Positions 28,465 through 37,363 of a stretch of DNA of 64,000 bases are shown here, one piece after another. Position 1 is the first letter of the stretch. Each line of letters starts with the position of its first letter. The DNA comes from an uncultured Rhodospirillales bacterium (GTDB lineage: Bacteria > Pseudomonadota > Alphaproteobacteria > Acetobacterales > Acetobacteraceae). The stretch is from the NCBI GenBank assembly GCA_903835235.1, contig CAILMF010000054.1, positions 434,001 through 498,000 on the forward strand, given 5' to 3'. Below the pieces are notes generated by a model. That model was not told the origin of the DNA. It was given only the letters and a program-made list of their open reading frames with translations, and made no database searches. A program made the translations under genes and the position numbers.

Positions 28465-29865
28465 ATGGCCGCCATAACCGAAATTCTCGCCGCCTATTGC
28501 GCCAACCTGAAATTCGCCGACCTGCCGGCCGAGGTGCAGACCCGCGCCCGCTTCCTGGCGCTGGACCTGGTTGGCAACATGGTGCGCGGCCGGCACGACA
28601 CCGAAAGCACCCCGGTGCTGCTGAACGCCGCCCGCGCGCTGGGCCTGGCCGCCGGCAACGCCGCGGTGTTCGGCGACAATGCCCGCTACACCCCGGCCGG
28701 TGCCGCGCTTCTGAACGGCGCCTTCGCCCATAGCCTGGACTTCGACGACACCCACGCCGCCGGCACCCTGCACCCCGGCGCCCCCGTCATCCCCGCCGCC
28801 ATCGCCGCGGCCGAAATGGTCGGCGCCGATGGCGCGACGGTGATGGCCGCGATCGTCGCCGGCTATGAGGTGACCTGCCGCCTGGCGGTGGCCCTGCCCG
28901 GCGGCGACCACTACGACCGCGGCTACCACCCCACCGCCACCTGCGGCGCTTTCGGCGCTGCCGCTGCCGCCGCGCGGGTCTTCGGGCTGGACGCCAAGGG
29001 CATCGAGAACGCCTTCGGCATTGCGCTGTCCCAGGCCGCCGGCAGCCTGCAATTCCTGGCCAATGGCGCCTGGACCAAGCGCTTCCAGGTCGGCTGGTCC
29101 GCGATGAACGGCCTGGCCGCCGCCGTGCTGGCCAAGGAAGGTTTTCGCGGCGCCTCCGAAGCCATCGAGGGCAAGGCCGGCTTCCTGCGCGCCTATGCGC
29201 CCAACCCGGTGCCGGAACGCGTCATCCAGAAGCTGGGCACCGAGTTCGAGCTGATGGAAACCGCGGTGAAGCCCTATCCGTCCTGCCGCTATGGCCATGC
29301 CAGCGTGGACGCCGCCCTGGCGCTGCGGGCGGAACACGCGATCAAGCCCGAGGAGATCGAGCGTGTGACCATGGGCCTGCCCAACAAGGGCATGCTGCTG
29401 GTCGGCGCCCCACTGGCCCGCAAGCAGAACCCGCAGAACGTGGTCGATGGCCAGTTCAGCGGCCCCTTCGTGGTCTCCGCCGCGCTGACCAAGGGCCATA
29501 TGGGTTGGGACAGCTACGAGCACCTGAACGACAACGACATCCGCGCCATGATGCCGAAGGTGATCTGCGAGGAAGACCCGGAAATCCAGGCCGAATTCCC
29601 GGCCTACATGTCCGGCAAGGTCACCATCCGCGCCCGCGGCCAGGACTTCGTGAAGAAGGTTGTGGTGCCGAAGGGCGAACCCGCGAACTTCCTGACCGAA
29701 GCCGAACTTCGAGCAAAATTCCACGGCCTGGCCGACGCGGTGCTGGGGCATGAGCGCGCCGCCCAGCTGGCCGATGCGGTGCTGAACCTGGACAAGTCCG
29801 GCGACGTGAACGCCATGATGCGCCTCGGCGCGCCGATGATGGCGGCGCGCCTGGCCGGCGAGTAA
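28465..29865 (+). CDS. MmgE/PrpD family protein
   Basis: 466 residues, full family length. Landmarks are FAHSLDFDDTHAAGTLHPGAP, AGYEVTCRLA, GYHPTATCGAFGAAAAAARVFGL, QAAGSLQF and YPSCRYGH. The family includes 2-methylcitrate dehydratase, cis-aconitate decarboxylase and many uncharacterised members, so the reaction cannot be assigned. GAGGAA lies about 8 nt before the ATG. A TATAGAAT element at 28426-28433 could be the -10 of its promoter. It is monocistronic and converges on the serine hydrolase gene with a 21-bp gap. Confidence 0.88.
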   Translation: MAAITEILAAYCANLKFADLPAEVQTRARFLALDLVGNMVRGRHDTESTPVLLNAARALGLAAGNAAVFGDNARYTPAGAALLNGAFAHSLDFDDTHAAGTLHPGAPVIPAAIAAAEMVGADGATVMAAIVAGYEVTCRLAVALPGGDHYDRGYHPTATCGAFGAAAAAARVFGLDAKGIENAFGIALSQAAGSLQFLANGAWTKRFQVGWSAMNGLAAAVLAKEGFRGASEAIEGKAGFLRAYAPNPVPERVIQKLGTEFELMETAVKPYPSCRYGHASVDAALALRAEHAIKPEEIERVTMGLPNKGMLLVGAPLARKQNPQNVVDGQFSGPFVVSAALTKGHMGWDSYEHLNDNDIRAMMPKVICEEDPEIQAEFPAYMSGKVTIRARGQDFVKKVVVPKGEPANFLTEAELRAKFHGLADAVLGHERAAQLADAVLNLDKSGDVNAMMRLGAPMMAARLAGE

Positions 29866-29886
29866 TCCCGGCCCTGGTGCTGGCGG

Positions 29887-31260
29887 CTATTCCACCGCCG
29901 CCAGCGCCTGCACCACCAGCCGCACCATGCTGGCGCTGGCGGCGCGCGGGCTGAAGCTATGGCCCAGCCGCACCACCACCAGCTGGCGGCTGGGCACAAC
30001 CACCACAAACTGCCCGAAGGCACCGCGCGCCATGAAGGCCTCGGCCGGCATGCCCGCCTCCACCCGGCGGCGGGCGCCGGCGCCATCGCCCTGGTTGGTC
30101 CAGAAGCCGGCACCGTAGCCCACCGGGGAGCCCTCGGTCGGTGTGGCGCTGTAGGCCACCCAGCCTTCCGGCAGCAGCCGCCGGCCGCCCACCACGCCGC
30201 CCTGCGCATAAAGCTGGCCGAACCGCGCCCAGTCCCGCGCCGTGGCCCAGAGATGCGCGGCGCCCACCGGCGCGCCCGACCCGTCGGTCTCCAGCACTGC
30301 ACTGGCCATGCCCAGCGGGCCGAACAGCTCGGCGTGGGCGAAGCGCAGCGCCGCGGCCTCGTCACCGCCGGCGAGGTCGCGGACCAGCCGGCTCAATATC
30401 TGCGTGCTGCCGTTGCTGTATTCCCACTGCGTGCCGGGGCGCGCGCCCAGCGGCGCGGAGATGGCGTCGGCGGCCATGTCAGCGTCGCTGAACAGCATCT
30501 GCGTCGCCGGGTTGACCAGGTCGCCGATGCCTGCGCCCAGCGAGTTGCCGAAGCTCAGGCCGCTGGTCATCCGCAGCAGGTTGTCGGGGGTGATCGCGGC
30601 GCGGCCATCCTCGGCCCAGGCGGGCTGCGGCAGCGGCGCCTGCATGGCCACCCTGCCCTGCCGCACCAGCACGCCCAGCAGCGCATTGGTCACCGACTTG
30701 GTCATGGACCAGCCATGCAGCGGGGTCTGCACGCCGTAGCCGGGCGCATAGCGTTCCGCCACCACCCGGCCGCGATGCAGCACCACCACGGCACGGGTCT
30801 GCAACGGCGCCTCGGGGTCGGGCTCGGCGAAGGCCTGGTCCAGCGCGGCGGCCAGCGCGGCGCTGCCGGGTACCGGGCTGTTGCTGGGCGCGATCTCCGC
30901 CAGCAAGGGCGCGGGCAGCGGCGGCAATGCGGCGGGCGCGGGCGGCGCCGGGCCATTCAGCACCAGGCAGCCGGCCGGCCCGCGATGCACCGCCACGCGC
31001 TCCCCCAGCCCTGCCAGGCGGCTGCGGACCAGGCGGCGCTCGCGGTCCACCTCGTGCGACATGGCCCATTCCACCAGGCGCAGCGGCGGCGGCGCGGCTT
31101 CCGCCCAATAGGCCCGCGGCTCCAGCCCGGCGATGAAGGCGGCGCCGCACATCTCGTGGCTGGCGAAGCCGGTGGCAACGCTGGCCATCCGATCCGGCGC
31201 ATAGCGCCCACAGCCGGTGAGCACCAGGGCAAGCAACAGGGCGGGGCAGGCAAACCGCAT
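29887..31260 (-). CDS. Serine hydrolase lipoprotein (class C beta-lactamase-like)
   Basis: 457 residues from the ATG at 31260, chosen because it starts a lipoprotein signal (lipobox LTGC, Cys17) and has AGAGG about 9 nt upstream. The beta-lactamase/esterase fold shows S185-M-T-K188 (SxxK), a YSN motif in WEYSNGS, and FGQFVVVVPSRQLVVVRLGHS near the C-terminus. Members are esterases, DD-peptidases or 6-aminohexanoate-dimer-type hydrolases; resistance activity should not be assumed. It is divergent from the acyl-CoA synthetase gene across 106 bp. Confidence 0.87.
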   Translation of the reverse strand: MRFACPALLLALVLTGCGRYAPDRMASVATGFASHEMCGAAFIAGLEPRAYWAEAAPPPLRLVEWAMSHEVDRERRLVRSRLAGLGERVAVHRGPAGCLVLNGPAPPAPAALPPLPAPLLAEIAPSNSPVPGSAALAAALDQAFAEPDPEAPLQTRAVVVLHRGRVVAERYAPGYGVQTPLHGWSMTKSVTNALLGVLVRQGRVAMQAPLPQPAWAEDGRAAITPDNLLRMTSGLSFGNSLGAGIGDLVNPATQMLFSDADMAADAISAPLGARPGTQWEYSNGSTQILSRLVRDLAGGDEAAALRFAHAELFGPLGMASAVLETDGSGAPVGAAHLWATARDWARFGQLYAQGGVVGGRRLLPEGWVAYSATPTEGSPVGYGAGFWTNQGDGAGARRRVEAGMPAEAFMARGAFGQFVVVVPSRQLVVVRLGHSFSPRAASASMVRLVVQALAAVE

Positions 31261-31366
31261 CGGCGAACCTCTCATGGATAGTTCCACCATAGCGCAAGCG
31301 GCGCCGATTTGCCGGCCCGGCGCCGCCAGGGATAGGCTGCCGGCAACACACAGGAGGAGACGCCGC

Positions 31367-33478
31367 GTGGCCCATGCGCTGACCCGATTCTTCGCGCCCC
31401 GCAGCGTTGCCTTCATCGGCGCCACCGAGGATCTCTCGAAGTTCGGCGGCCGCTGCATGCGCCAGCTGATCGACTTCGGCTTCGAAGGTGCGATCTACCC
31501 GATCAACCCCAAGCGGGACGCCGTGTTCGGCCAGCGCTGCTATCCTTCGCTCTCGGCGCTGCCGGAGACGCCGGATCATGTCGGCATCGTGCTGCCCTGC
31601 CCGGCGGTAGCCGGCGCGCTGGCGGAATGCGGCGCGAAAGGCGTGCCCTTCGCCACCGTGTTCAGCGCCGGTTTCGGCGAACAGGGCACCGAGGCTGGGC
31701 GCGCCGCGCAGGCGGCACTCGTGAGCACCGCCCGCGCAGCCGGCCTTCGTTTCATGGGCCCCAACTGCAACGGGCTGATCAACTTCACCGACAAGTTCGC
31801 GCTGACCAGCACCGGCGCCATCAGCGGCGGCGCGCTGCGCCCGGCCGGGGATGTCGCGGTCATCAGCCAGAGCGGCGGCGCCGGCCAGGTCAACACCATG
31901 TGGCGCGCGCAGGAAGCCGGCCTGGGCATTTCCATGCAGGTCAGCTGCGGCAACGATGCCGACCTGGACCTGCTGGACTATGTGGAATTCGCATTGGACC
32001 ACGCGCCGACCAAGGTGGTGCTGGTGCTGGCCGAGCGCATCTCCAGCGGCGCCCGGCTGCGCCAGGTGGCGGCCCGCGCGGCGGAACACGGCAAGCCGAT
32101 CGTCATGATCAAATTCGGCCGCACCGAGGCCGGCAGCAAGGCCGCCGCCAGCCATACCGGCGCCATCACCGGGGCCGATGCGGTGTTCGATGCCGCCGCC
32201 CGCCAACTCGGCCTGCTGCGGGTGGAGGATTGCCCGGAACTGTACGAGGCCGCGATGCTGCTGCGCCAGGGCCGCCGCCCGGCCGGCACTGGGGTGGCGG
32301 CGCTCTCCATCAGCGGCGGCAACCTGGTGCTGCTGGCGGAAACCGGCGCCGGCCTTGGCCTGCACTTCCCCGGCTATACGCCGGAGACGACCGCGAAGCT
32401 GCAACCGCTGCTGCCCGGCTTCACCGGCACCGCCAACCCGACCGACCTCTCGGCCGGCGCCATCGGTTCCAAGGACCTGTTCGGCCAGGCCACGCGGCTG
32501 ATCCGCGACGACCCCGGCGTGGACACCATGGTGCCCGTGCTGACCATCGCGCCTGCGGCCGATATCCGCGCCACCTGCGCCCTGGCCGCCGAAAGCGCCA
32601 AGCCGATGCCGATCCTGTGGTCCGGCAAGTGCAGCGACGACGCCAGCATCACCACGGCCACGCTGGTGGCGGAGGGCCATGCCGTCTACCGCGACCCCCT
32701 GCCCTGCCTGCGCGCGGTCTCCCTGGCCGCCCGCCACGCCGGCTTCCTGCGCCGTTACGCCGAACCCGCGCCGCAGCGCCCTGCCGGCATGGACCAGGCC
32801 CGCGCCGCCACGCTGCTGAAGGCCGACCGTTTCAGCGAAGCCGATGCCCGCGCGCTGCTGGCCTGCTACGGGCTGCATGGCCCGCGGGAGGAAGTGGCGC
32901 CGGACGCCGCCGCGACACTGGCCGCGGCGCAGCGCATCGGCGGGCCGGTCGCGCTGAAGGTCGTCTCGCCCGACCTGCCACACAAGACGGAGGCTGGGGC
33001 AGTGCAACTCGGGGTCGCCGTCGCGGACGTCGCCGCCGCGCGCGAAAAGATCCTGGCCAATGCCCTGGCCTACAAGCCTTCCGCGCGCATCGACGGCGTG
33101 CTGGTGCAGGAGATGGTGACCGGCGGGCAGGAAATGCTGCTCGGCATCACGCCGGATGCCACCTTCGGCCCGGTGCTCGCAGTGGGCTTCGGCGGCATTC
33201 ATGTGGAGGTGCTGAAGGACATCGCCTTCCGCCTGCCCGCCATCGGCCCGGCCGACGCCGAGGCCATGCTGCGCGAACTCCGCCTGTTCCCGCTGCTGGA
33301 GGGCGTACGCGGCGCCCCCGCCAGTGACCTGCCGGCGCTGGTGGACGCCATCTGCCGCTTCGGCTGGCTGGCCGCGGACCTGGGTGATGCCCCCTTCGAA
33401 GTGGAGGTGAACCCACTGATCGTCCTGCCCACCGGCCGCGGCGTGCGCGTAGTCGACGCGCTGGTGGTGCGGCGGTGA
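31367..33478 (+). CDS. NDP-forming acyl-CoA synthetase (acetate-CoA ligase family)
   Basis: 703 residues starting at GTG 31367, 7 nt after AGGAGGAGA (31351-31359). The open frame extends further upstream but without a ribosome site. Domain order is a CoA-binding Rossmann domain (FFAPRSVAFIGAT), succinyl-CoA-ligase-like domains (ISQSGGAGQVNTMW, GPNCNGLINF), the phospho-histidine site H263 in ASHTGAITGAD, and a C-terminal ATP-grasp domain (GPVALKVVSPDLPHKTEAG, VLVQEMVTGGQEMLLG). It would interconvert an acyl-CoA plus NDP/Pi with acid plus NTP. It overlaps the TTT binding protein by 4 bp (GTGA), suggesting that the imported acid is its substrate. Confidence 0.88.
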   Translation: MAHALTRFFAPRSVAFIGATEDLSKFGGRCMRQLIDFGFEGAIYPINPKRDAVFGQRCYPSLSALPETPDHVGIVLPCPAVAGALAECGAKGVPFATVFSAGFGEQGTEAGRAAQAALVSTARAAGLRFMGPNCNGLINFTDKFALTSTGAISGGALRPAGDVAVISQSGGAGQVNTMWRAQEAGLGISMQVSCGNDADLDLLDYVEFALDHAPTKVVLVLAERISSGARLRQVAARAAEHGKPIVMIKFGRTEAGSKAAASHTGAITGADAVFDAAARQLGLLRVEDCPELYEAAMLLRQGRRPAGTGVAALSISGGNLVLLAETGAGLGLHFPGYTPETTAKLQPLLPGFTGTANPTDLSAGAIGSKDLFGQATRLIRDDPGVDTMVPVLTIAPAADIRATCALAAESAKPMPILWSGKCSDDASITTATLVAEGHAVYRDPLPCLRAVSLAARHAGFLRRYAEPAPQRPAGMDQARAATLLKADRFSEADARALLACYGLHGPREEVAPDAAATLAAAQRIGGPVALKVVSPDLPHKTEAGAVQLGVAVADVAAAREKILANALAYKPSARIDGVLVQEMVTGGQEMLLGITPDATFGPVLAVGFGGIHVEVLKDIAFRLPAIGPADAEAMLRELRLFPLLEGVRGAPASDLPALVDAICRFGWLAADLGDAPFEVEVNPLIVLPTGRGVRVVDALVVRR

Positions 33479-34437
33479 GGCGCCGCGCCCTCCTCGCCGC
33501 GCTGGCGGCACCCGCCCTCGCCCAGGCCCAGTCCTGGCCCAACGGCCCGATCCGCATCGTGGTGCCCTACGCCCCCGGCGGCCCGGCCGACCTCACCGCC
33601 CGCGCCGTGGGCGGCAAGCTCAGCGAGGCGCTGGGCGTGCCGGTCGCGATCGAGAGCCGCGACGGCGCCGGCGGCAATATCGGCACCGCGCTGGTGGCCC
33701 GCGCCGCGCCGGATGGCCAGACGCTGCTGCTCGGCACCAACGGCCCGCTGGTGGTGAACCCCAGCCTGATGGCCAGCGTCCCCTTCGACCCCATCGCCGA
33801 CTTCGCCCCCATCACCTACCTGGCCGATGTGCCGCTGTACCTGGCGGTGCCGGCCACGCTGCCGGCGGCCAACCTGGCGGCGCTGCTGGCCATGGCCAAG
33901 GCCACGCCTGGTTCGGTCAGCTATGCCTCATCCGGCATCGGCAGTGGCGGCCACCTGGCCGGGGCGCTGCTGGGGCAGATGTCCGGCGTTGCCCTGACCC
34001 ATGTGGCCTACCGGGGCGCCGCGCCGGCCACCACGGATTTGGTCGGCGGCCGGGTGCAGATGCTGTTCGTCGGCCTGCCCGTGGTGCAGCAGCACGTCGC
34101 CGCGGGCCGGCTGCGCCTGCTGGCGGTGGCGACGAAGCAGCGCACCGGCAACGCGCCGGACGTGCCGACCGTAGCCGAGGCCGCGGCCCTGCCCGGCTTC
34201 AGTATCGCCAGCTGGTACGGGTTGCTGGCCCCCGCCGGCACGCCGCGCGCCATCATCGAACGCCTGCACGCCGAGGCAACCCGCGCCCTGGCCGCGCCGG
34301 ATGTGCGCGACCTGCTGTTTGCCCGCAACGGGCTGGAGCCGAACGGCGCCGGGCCGGACGCCTTCGCCGCCAGCATCGCCGCCGAAATCCCCGAATACCG
34401 CCGCATCGTGCGCCTGGCCGGCGCCAACCAGGAGTAG
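33475..34437 (+). CDS. Tripartite tricarboxylate transporter substrate-binding protein (Bug family)
   Basis: 320 residues from GTG overlapping the previous stop. A short export signal (RRRALLAALAAPALAQA) is followed by Bug-family landmarks: IRIVVPYAPGGPADLTAR, ESRDGAGGNIGT, the YASSGIGSGGHLAG pocket region, THVAYRGAAPATTDLVGG and PTVAEAAALPGF. It binds a carboxylic acid in the periplasm. No TctA/TctB membrane partner is in the window, as is common for these expanded orphan binding proteins. It lies between the acyl-CoA synthetase and the racemase-fold gene. Confidence 0.9.
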   Translation: MRRRALLAALAAPALAQAQSWPNGPIRIVVPYAPGGPADLTARAVGGKLSEALGVPVAIESRDGAGGNIGTALVARAAPDGQTLLLGTNGPLVVNPSLMASVPFDPIADFAPITYLADVPLYLAVPATLPAANLAALLAMAKATPGSVSYASSGIGSGGHLAGALLGQMSGVALTHVAYRGAAPATTDLVGGRVQMLFVGLPVVQQHVAAGRLRLLAVATKQRTGNAPDVPTVAEAAALPGFSIASWYGLLAPAGTPRAIIERLHAEATRALAAPDVRDLLFARNGLEPNGAGPDAFAASIAAEIPEYRRIVRLAGANQE

Positions 34438-34444
34438 GCCCGCC

Positions 34445-35224
34445 ATGAAGATCTGGTACCAGTCCCTCGCGCCCCTGGCCCATCTGGACCGCTACGTCGC
34501 CGCCTTGAAGGCGCATGCGGCAAAGGCCTGTTCCCCCGGCACCACGGTCCACTTCAACGGCGCTTCGGACGCGCAATACCTGCACTACACGCCGCAGGAC
34601 CTGATGCACTTCCCCTACCTCAAGCTGGCCTTCCAGCAGGAGGCCATCGGCTTCGCCCGCCAGGCGGAACGGGAGGGCTATGATGCCTTCATCCTCGGCA
34701 GCTTCAGCGAGCCCTTCCTGCCGGAAATCCGCTCCATGTTGGACATCCCCGTGGTCTCCATGCCGGAAGCTGCGCTGCTGCTGGCCTGTTCACTGGCGGA
34801 GAACTTCGCGTTGATCACGCTGGGCCCGGGCAGCACCACGCGGGTTAAGAAGCTGGTGGCGCGGCACGGCATGACCGGCCGCATCACGCAGATACAGCAA
34901 CTGCTGAAGCCGATCGACGAGGCCGAGCTGGACGCCGCCTTCACCGACCCGGCGCCGCTGCTGGCGCGCTTTGCCGAGGTGGCGGAACCCGCGGTCGGCA
35001 CCGGTGCGGACGCCATCATCCCGGCCGAGGGCGTGCTGAACGAGGTGCTCTTTGCCAATGGCGTGCACAGCATCGGCCGCGCCACGGTGGTGGATTGCGT
35101 CGGCGCCAGCTTCATCCAGGCCGAGATGCTGGTGGCGGCGAAGCAGCGGCTGGGCATGGGGGTTGGCCGGCGCTGGGCCTACCCCAAGCCCTCGGCCGAG
35201 TTGCTGGCCGAGCTGAAGCTGTAG
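34445..35224 (+). CDS. Asp/Glu/hydantoin racemase-fold protein lacking both catalytic cysteines
   Basis: 259 residues; AGGAG (end of the previous gene) lies about 12 nt before the ATG. Family alignment by eye: GSFSEPFLPEIR (residues 85-96) matches the first catalytic loop, normally C-F-G-D-P, with Ser86 replacing Cys. PAEGVLNE (193-200) matches the second loop, normally G-C-A-G, with Ala194 replacing Cys. C218 in VVDCVGAS is outside the usual catalytic positions. The two-base racemase mechanism is therefore unlikely; a hydrolase, decarboxylase or isomerase role is possible. It follows the TTT binding protein by 7 bp, so it likely acts on the same acid. Confidence 0.75.
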   Translation: MKIWYQSLAPLAHLDRYVAALKAHAAKACSPGTTVHFNGASDAQYLHYTPQDLMHFPYLKLAFQQEAIGFARQAEREGYDAFILGSFSEPFLPEIRSMLDIPVVSMPEAALLLACSLAENFALITLGPGSTTRVKKLVARHGMTGRITQIQQLLKPIDEAELDAAFTDPAPLLARFAEVAEPAVGTGADAIIPAEGVLNEVLFANGVHSIGRATVVDCVGASFIQAEMLVAAKQRLGMGVGRRWAYPKPSAELLAELKL

Positions 35225-35228
35225 CGCT

Positions 35229-35990
35229 TCAGTGGGCGGCGGCCGGCTTCGGCGGCCCGGCCGGCTTGGCGGCGGCCGGGGGCGCCGGGCGCGGCAGGCT
35301 GCCCAGCAGCAGCATCAGCGCCGCCAGCATGCCAAGCTGGGCGATGAACAGCGCCAGGGTCAATTCCAGCCGCCCCGCGCTGGCGCCCCGGATCGGGTGA
35401 GCCAGCAGCTGTGGCAGGGTTGCCAGCAGGCACACCCAGGCGGCACCGCGCAGCTGCTGACCGGCCATCAGGAACATGGCAGCACCTATCTGCAGCCCGC
35501 CGAGGGCAACCGGGATCATGTCCGTGACCCAAAGCTCGGCCAGCAGGCGCGGTTGGCGCATGCCCTGGGTGCTGTGCATCACCTCGCCCAGCGCCACGCC
35601 GAGCATGACCACCGCCAGCACCGTCCGGCCGATGGCCCGCAGCGCCGCGTCCTGCCTGGCCGGCGGCATCACCGGCGGCGCGGCGCCAACCGAGCGGGCC
35701 GCCTGCTTGCGCATGGTCAGCCAGAACAGCTGCAGCACCAGCAGCACGGCGCCGATGATCAGCCAGAGCATACCGAAGGACAGGATGATTTCATTCAGGC
35801 CTGGCCAGGGGGTCGGCAGGCGGACATTCCGCAGGTCCACCGCGGTCACCAGGCCTGTCACCGGCCGCAGCACCTCCAGGTCCAGCCCGCGGCCCCGCTG
35901 CAGCCAGGACAGCGACTGCACCACCATCAGCACCATCGAGGCGCAAAGTGCAGCCAGGCCGAAGCGCGACCACATCGACATCCATTTCAT
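35229..35990 (-). CDS. Hypothetical integral membrane protein
   Basis: 253 residues from the ATG at 35990, 8 nt after GGAGG; nearby in-frame ATGs are poorly spaced. It has about six hydrophobic segments (for example LAALCASMVLMVVQSL, LWLIIGAVLLVLQLFWL, RTVLAVVMLGVALGEVM) and a proline/alanine-rich tail. A cytoplasmic basic stretch follows the second helix pair. I recognise no family; the pattern resembles DUF2975-like small membrane proteins, but this is weak. It converges on the racemase-fold gene with 4 bp between stops. Confidence 0.7.
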   Translation of the reverse strand: MKWMSMWSRFGLAALCASMVLMVVQSLSWLQRGRGLDLEVLRPVTGLVTAVDLRNVRLPTPWPGLNEIILSFGMLWLIIGAVLLVLQLFWLTMRKQAARSVGAAPPVMPPARQDAALRAIGRTVLAVVMLGVALGEVMHSTQGMRQPRLLAELWVTDMIPVALGGLQIGAAMFLMAGQQLRGAAWVCLLATLPQLLAHPIRGASAGRLELTLALFIAQLGMLAALMLLLGSLPRPAPPAAAKPAGPPKPAAAH

Positions 35991-36115
35991 CCGCATATCC
36001 TCCAGGCCCGCCCGGAGGGAAACTAGCGGGGCGGCAGCACCGGCGCGCGGCACGCCACCGTCAGGTCACGCAGGATTAACCCAGCTGACCCGCAGGAAAC
36101 CCGGCCCCCTCGCTG

Positions 36116-36239
36116 CTCAGCAAGCCACGGAAAGCGTGGCGACCGCCTCAGAACGCCACGGACAGCGTGGCGACCGCCTCAGAACGCCACGGACAGCGTG
36201 GCAACTGCCTCAGAACGCCACGGACAGCGTGGCGATGCC
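36116..36239 (-). repeat. 31-bp tandem repeat: duplicated 3' end of lpxR
   Basis: There are four 31-bp units at 36116-36146, 36147-36177, 36178-36208 and 36209-36239. The last is the actual end of lpxR and encodes ATLSVAF-stop; the other three lie beyond the stop codon. Each unit keeps the TGA and a hairpin GCCACG-5 nt-CGTGGC. The unit furthest downstream of the stop has a different loop base but an intact stem. Because 31 is not a multiple of three, downstream copies are out of frame. Confidence 0.9.
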
Positions 36240-37229
36240 AAAGGTGAACCACTTCTTCTGGCCGACGAACTCCTCGCTGCGCCAGTCATGCGTGTAGCTC
36301 AGGCGCACATTGTGCCAGTACACCGCGCCGCCCGCCTCCAGGTCGCCGACGACATTGCGCTTGCTGACCGAGCGCGAGCTGTCGCGCCAGGTGTTGCCGT
36401 CCAGGAACAGGTCCCGGCCGACCACGCGGCCGGTTGCCCCTGCGAAGAGGTACCAGCCAAACCCCTGGCCAAGCGGCGCGGCCGTGTCGCCGCCACCCGG
36501 GCGGATGCGCGGGGTGCCGAAATCGCCGCCCAGCCCATGGCCGAAGCGCAGCCGGCCGCCGCCTTGGGCGTAGACGGCAACCGTGCCCAGCGCGACTTCG
36601 GCGGAAGGCAGCGTATCCAGCTCAAGCCCAGCTGGCAGCTTGGCCAGCCGATACCGCCAGGTGCGTGACCAGCCCAGATTCACCGTCGCCTCGTCCCGCA
36701 GCTGATGGCGCCAGCCATGCGGAATGCGACTGCCGATCAGTTCGTGCACGATGTCCTGCGTCTTGCGGCCAAGAGACCCGGGGCCGACGATGCCGCCGGC
36801 AATGGTGAAGCGATCCAGCGTGTTCCCGGTCCGGCGGTCCAGGCTGCCCTCAAGGTAGAGGTGGCCGGCATAGGGTCGGTCACGCGGGTCCGGCACATAG
36901 GCCCGGGTGTTCTGCGGCGTGAAGATGGTCTGGCCGAGGTTGATGCCCCAGCGGCTCTGGGCCGGGCCCAGCAGGCGGGCCAGCGCATTGTCCAGCGCCT
37001 CCAGCGGTCCGGGCAGTTGCGCCTCGGGGCTGGAATACCCGAAGCGGACGCCGTTGGTGTACCAGCGGTCGGTCCGCGCCGGGGCGAAGGCGTCGTTCTC
37101 GGTGATTGCGTGCAGGACAGCGCGCGAATCCGGTGCTGGAAGTTCTGCCGGTTGCGCCAGCGCAGCGCCGGATATCGACGCCAGCGCGGCGCCCAAGGTC
37201 AGGTAACGGCGCAAATCAGGCACCCCCAT
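36210..37229 (-). CDS. lpxR: Lipid A deacylase LpxR family outer-membrane protein
   Basis: 339 residues from the ATG at 37229, which opens a signal peptide (RRYLTLGAALASISGAALAQP). LpxR/DUF2219 motifs are ENDAFAPARTDRWYTNGVRFGY (active-site N45, D46), DRPYAGHLYLEG and the His-containing DIVHELIGSRIPHGW. The C-terminus ends in Phe (TLSVAF), the usual BAM insertion signal of a beta-barrel. LpxR removes the 3' acyloxyacyl group of lipid A with calcium. The last eight codons are the repeat unit copied three more times downstream. It is divergent from tRNA-Ser. Confidence 0.88.
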   Translation of the reverse strand: MGVPDLRRYLTLGAALASISGAALAQPAELPAPDSRAVLHAITENDAFAPARTDRWYTNGVRFGYSSPEAQLPGPLEALDNALARLLGPAQSRWGINLGQTIFTPQNTRAYVPDPRDRPYAGHLYLEGSLDRRTGNTLDRFTIAGGIVGPGSLGRKTQDIVHELIGSRIPHGWRHQLRDEATVNLGWSRTWRYRLAKLPAGLELDTLPSAEVALGTVAVYAQGGGRLRFGHGLGGDFGTPRIRPGGGDTAAPLGQGFGWYLFAGATGRVVGRDLFLDGNTWRDSSRSVSKRNVVGDLEAGGAVYWHNVRLSYTHDWRSEEFVGQKKWFTFGIATLSVAF

Positions 37230-37273
37230 GCTTACGCCCTGCCGGGCGTTCGTGTTAGATCCAAGCCCCAACG

Positions 37274-37363
37274 GGACAGGTGGCCGAGTGGTTTAAGGCA
37301 GCGGTCTTGAAAACCGCCGAGGGCGCAAGTCCTCCGTGGGTTCGAATCCCACCCTGTCCGCCA
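37274..37363 (+). tRNA. tRNA-Ser (anticodon TGA)
   Basis: The acceptor stem GGACAGG (37274-37280) pairs with CCTGTCC (37353-37359), followed by discriminator G and an encoded CCA. The anticodon stem GCGGT/ACCGC (37301-37305 / 37313-37317) holds the loop CTTGAAA with anticodon TGA at 37308-37310. A long variable arm (class II) and a GGTTCGAATCC T-loop are present. It reads UCA and related serine codons. Confidence 0.97.

Noticed and set aside
29887-31260. Beta-lactamase resistance gene
   Set aside because: The SxxK/YxN fold is shared with esterases and DD-peptidases; nothing specific to a resistance enzyme is seen.
30479-33511. 1010-codon minus-strand open frame over the serine hydrolase and acyl-CoA synthetase
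   Set aside because: It covers two well-supported genes in other frames, is His/Gly/Gln-rich with no recognisable domain, and is a product of high GC.
36116-36239. CRISPR array
   Set aside because: The 31-bp units are contiguous with no unique spacers and derive from the end of lpxR; no cas genes are present.
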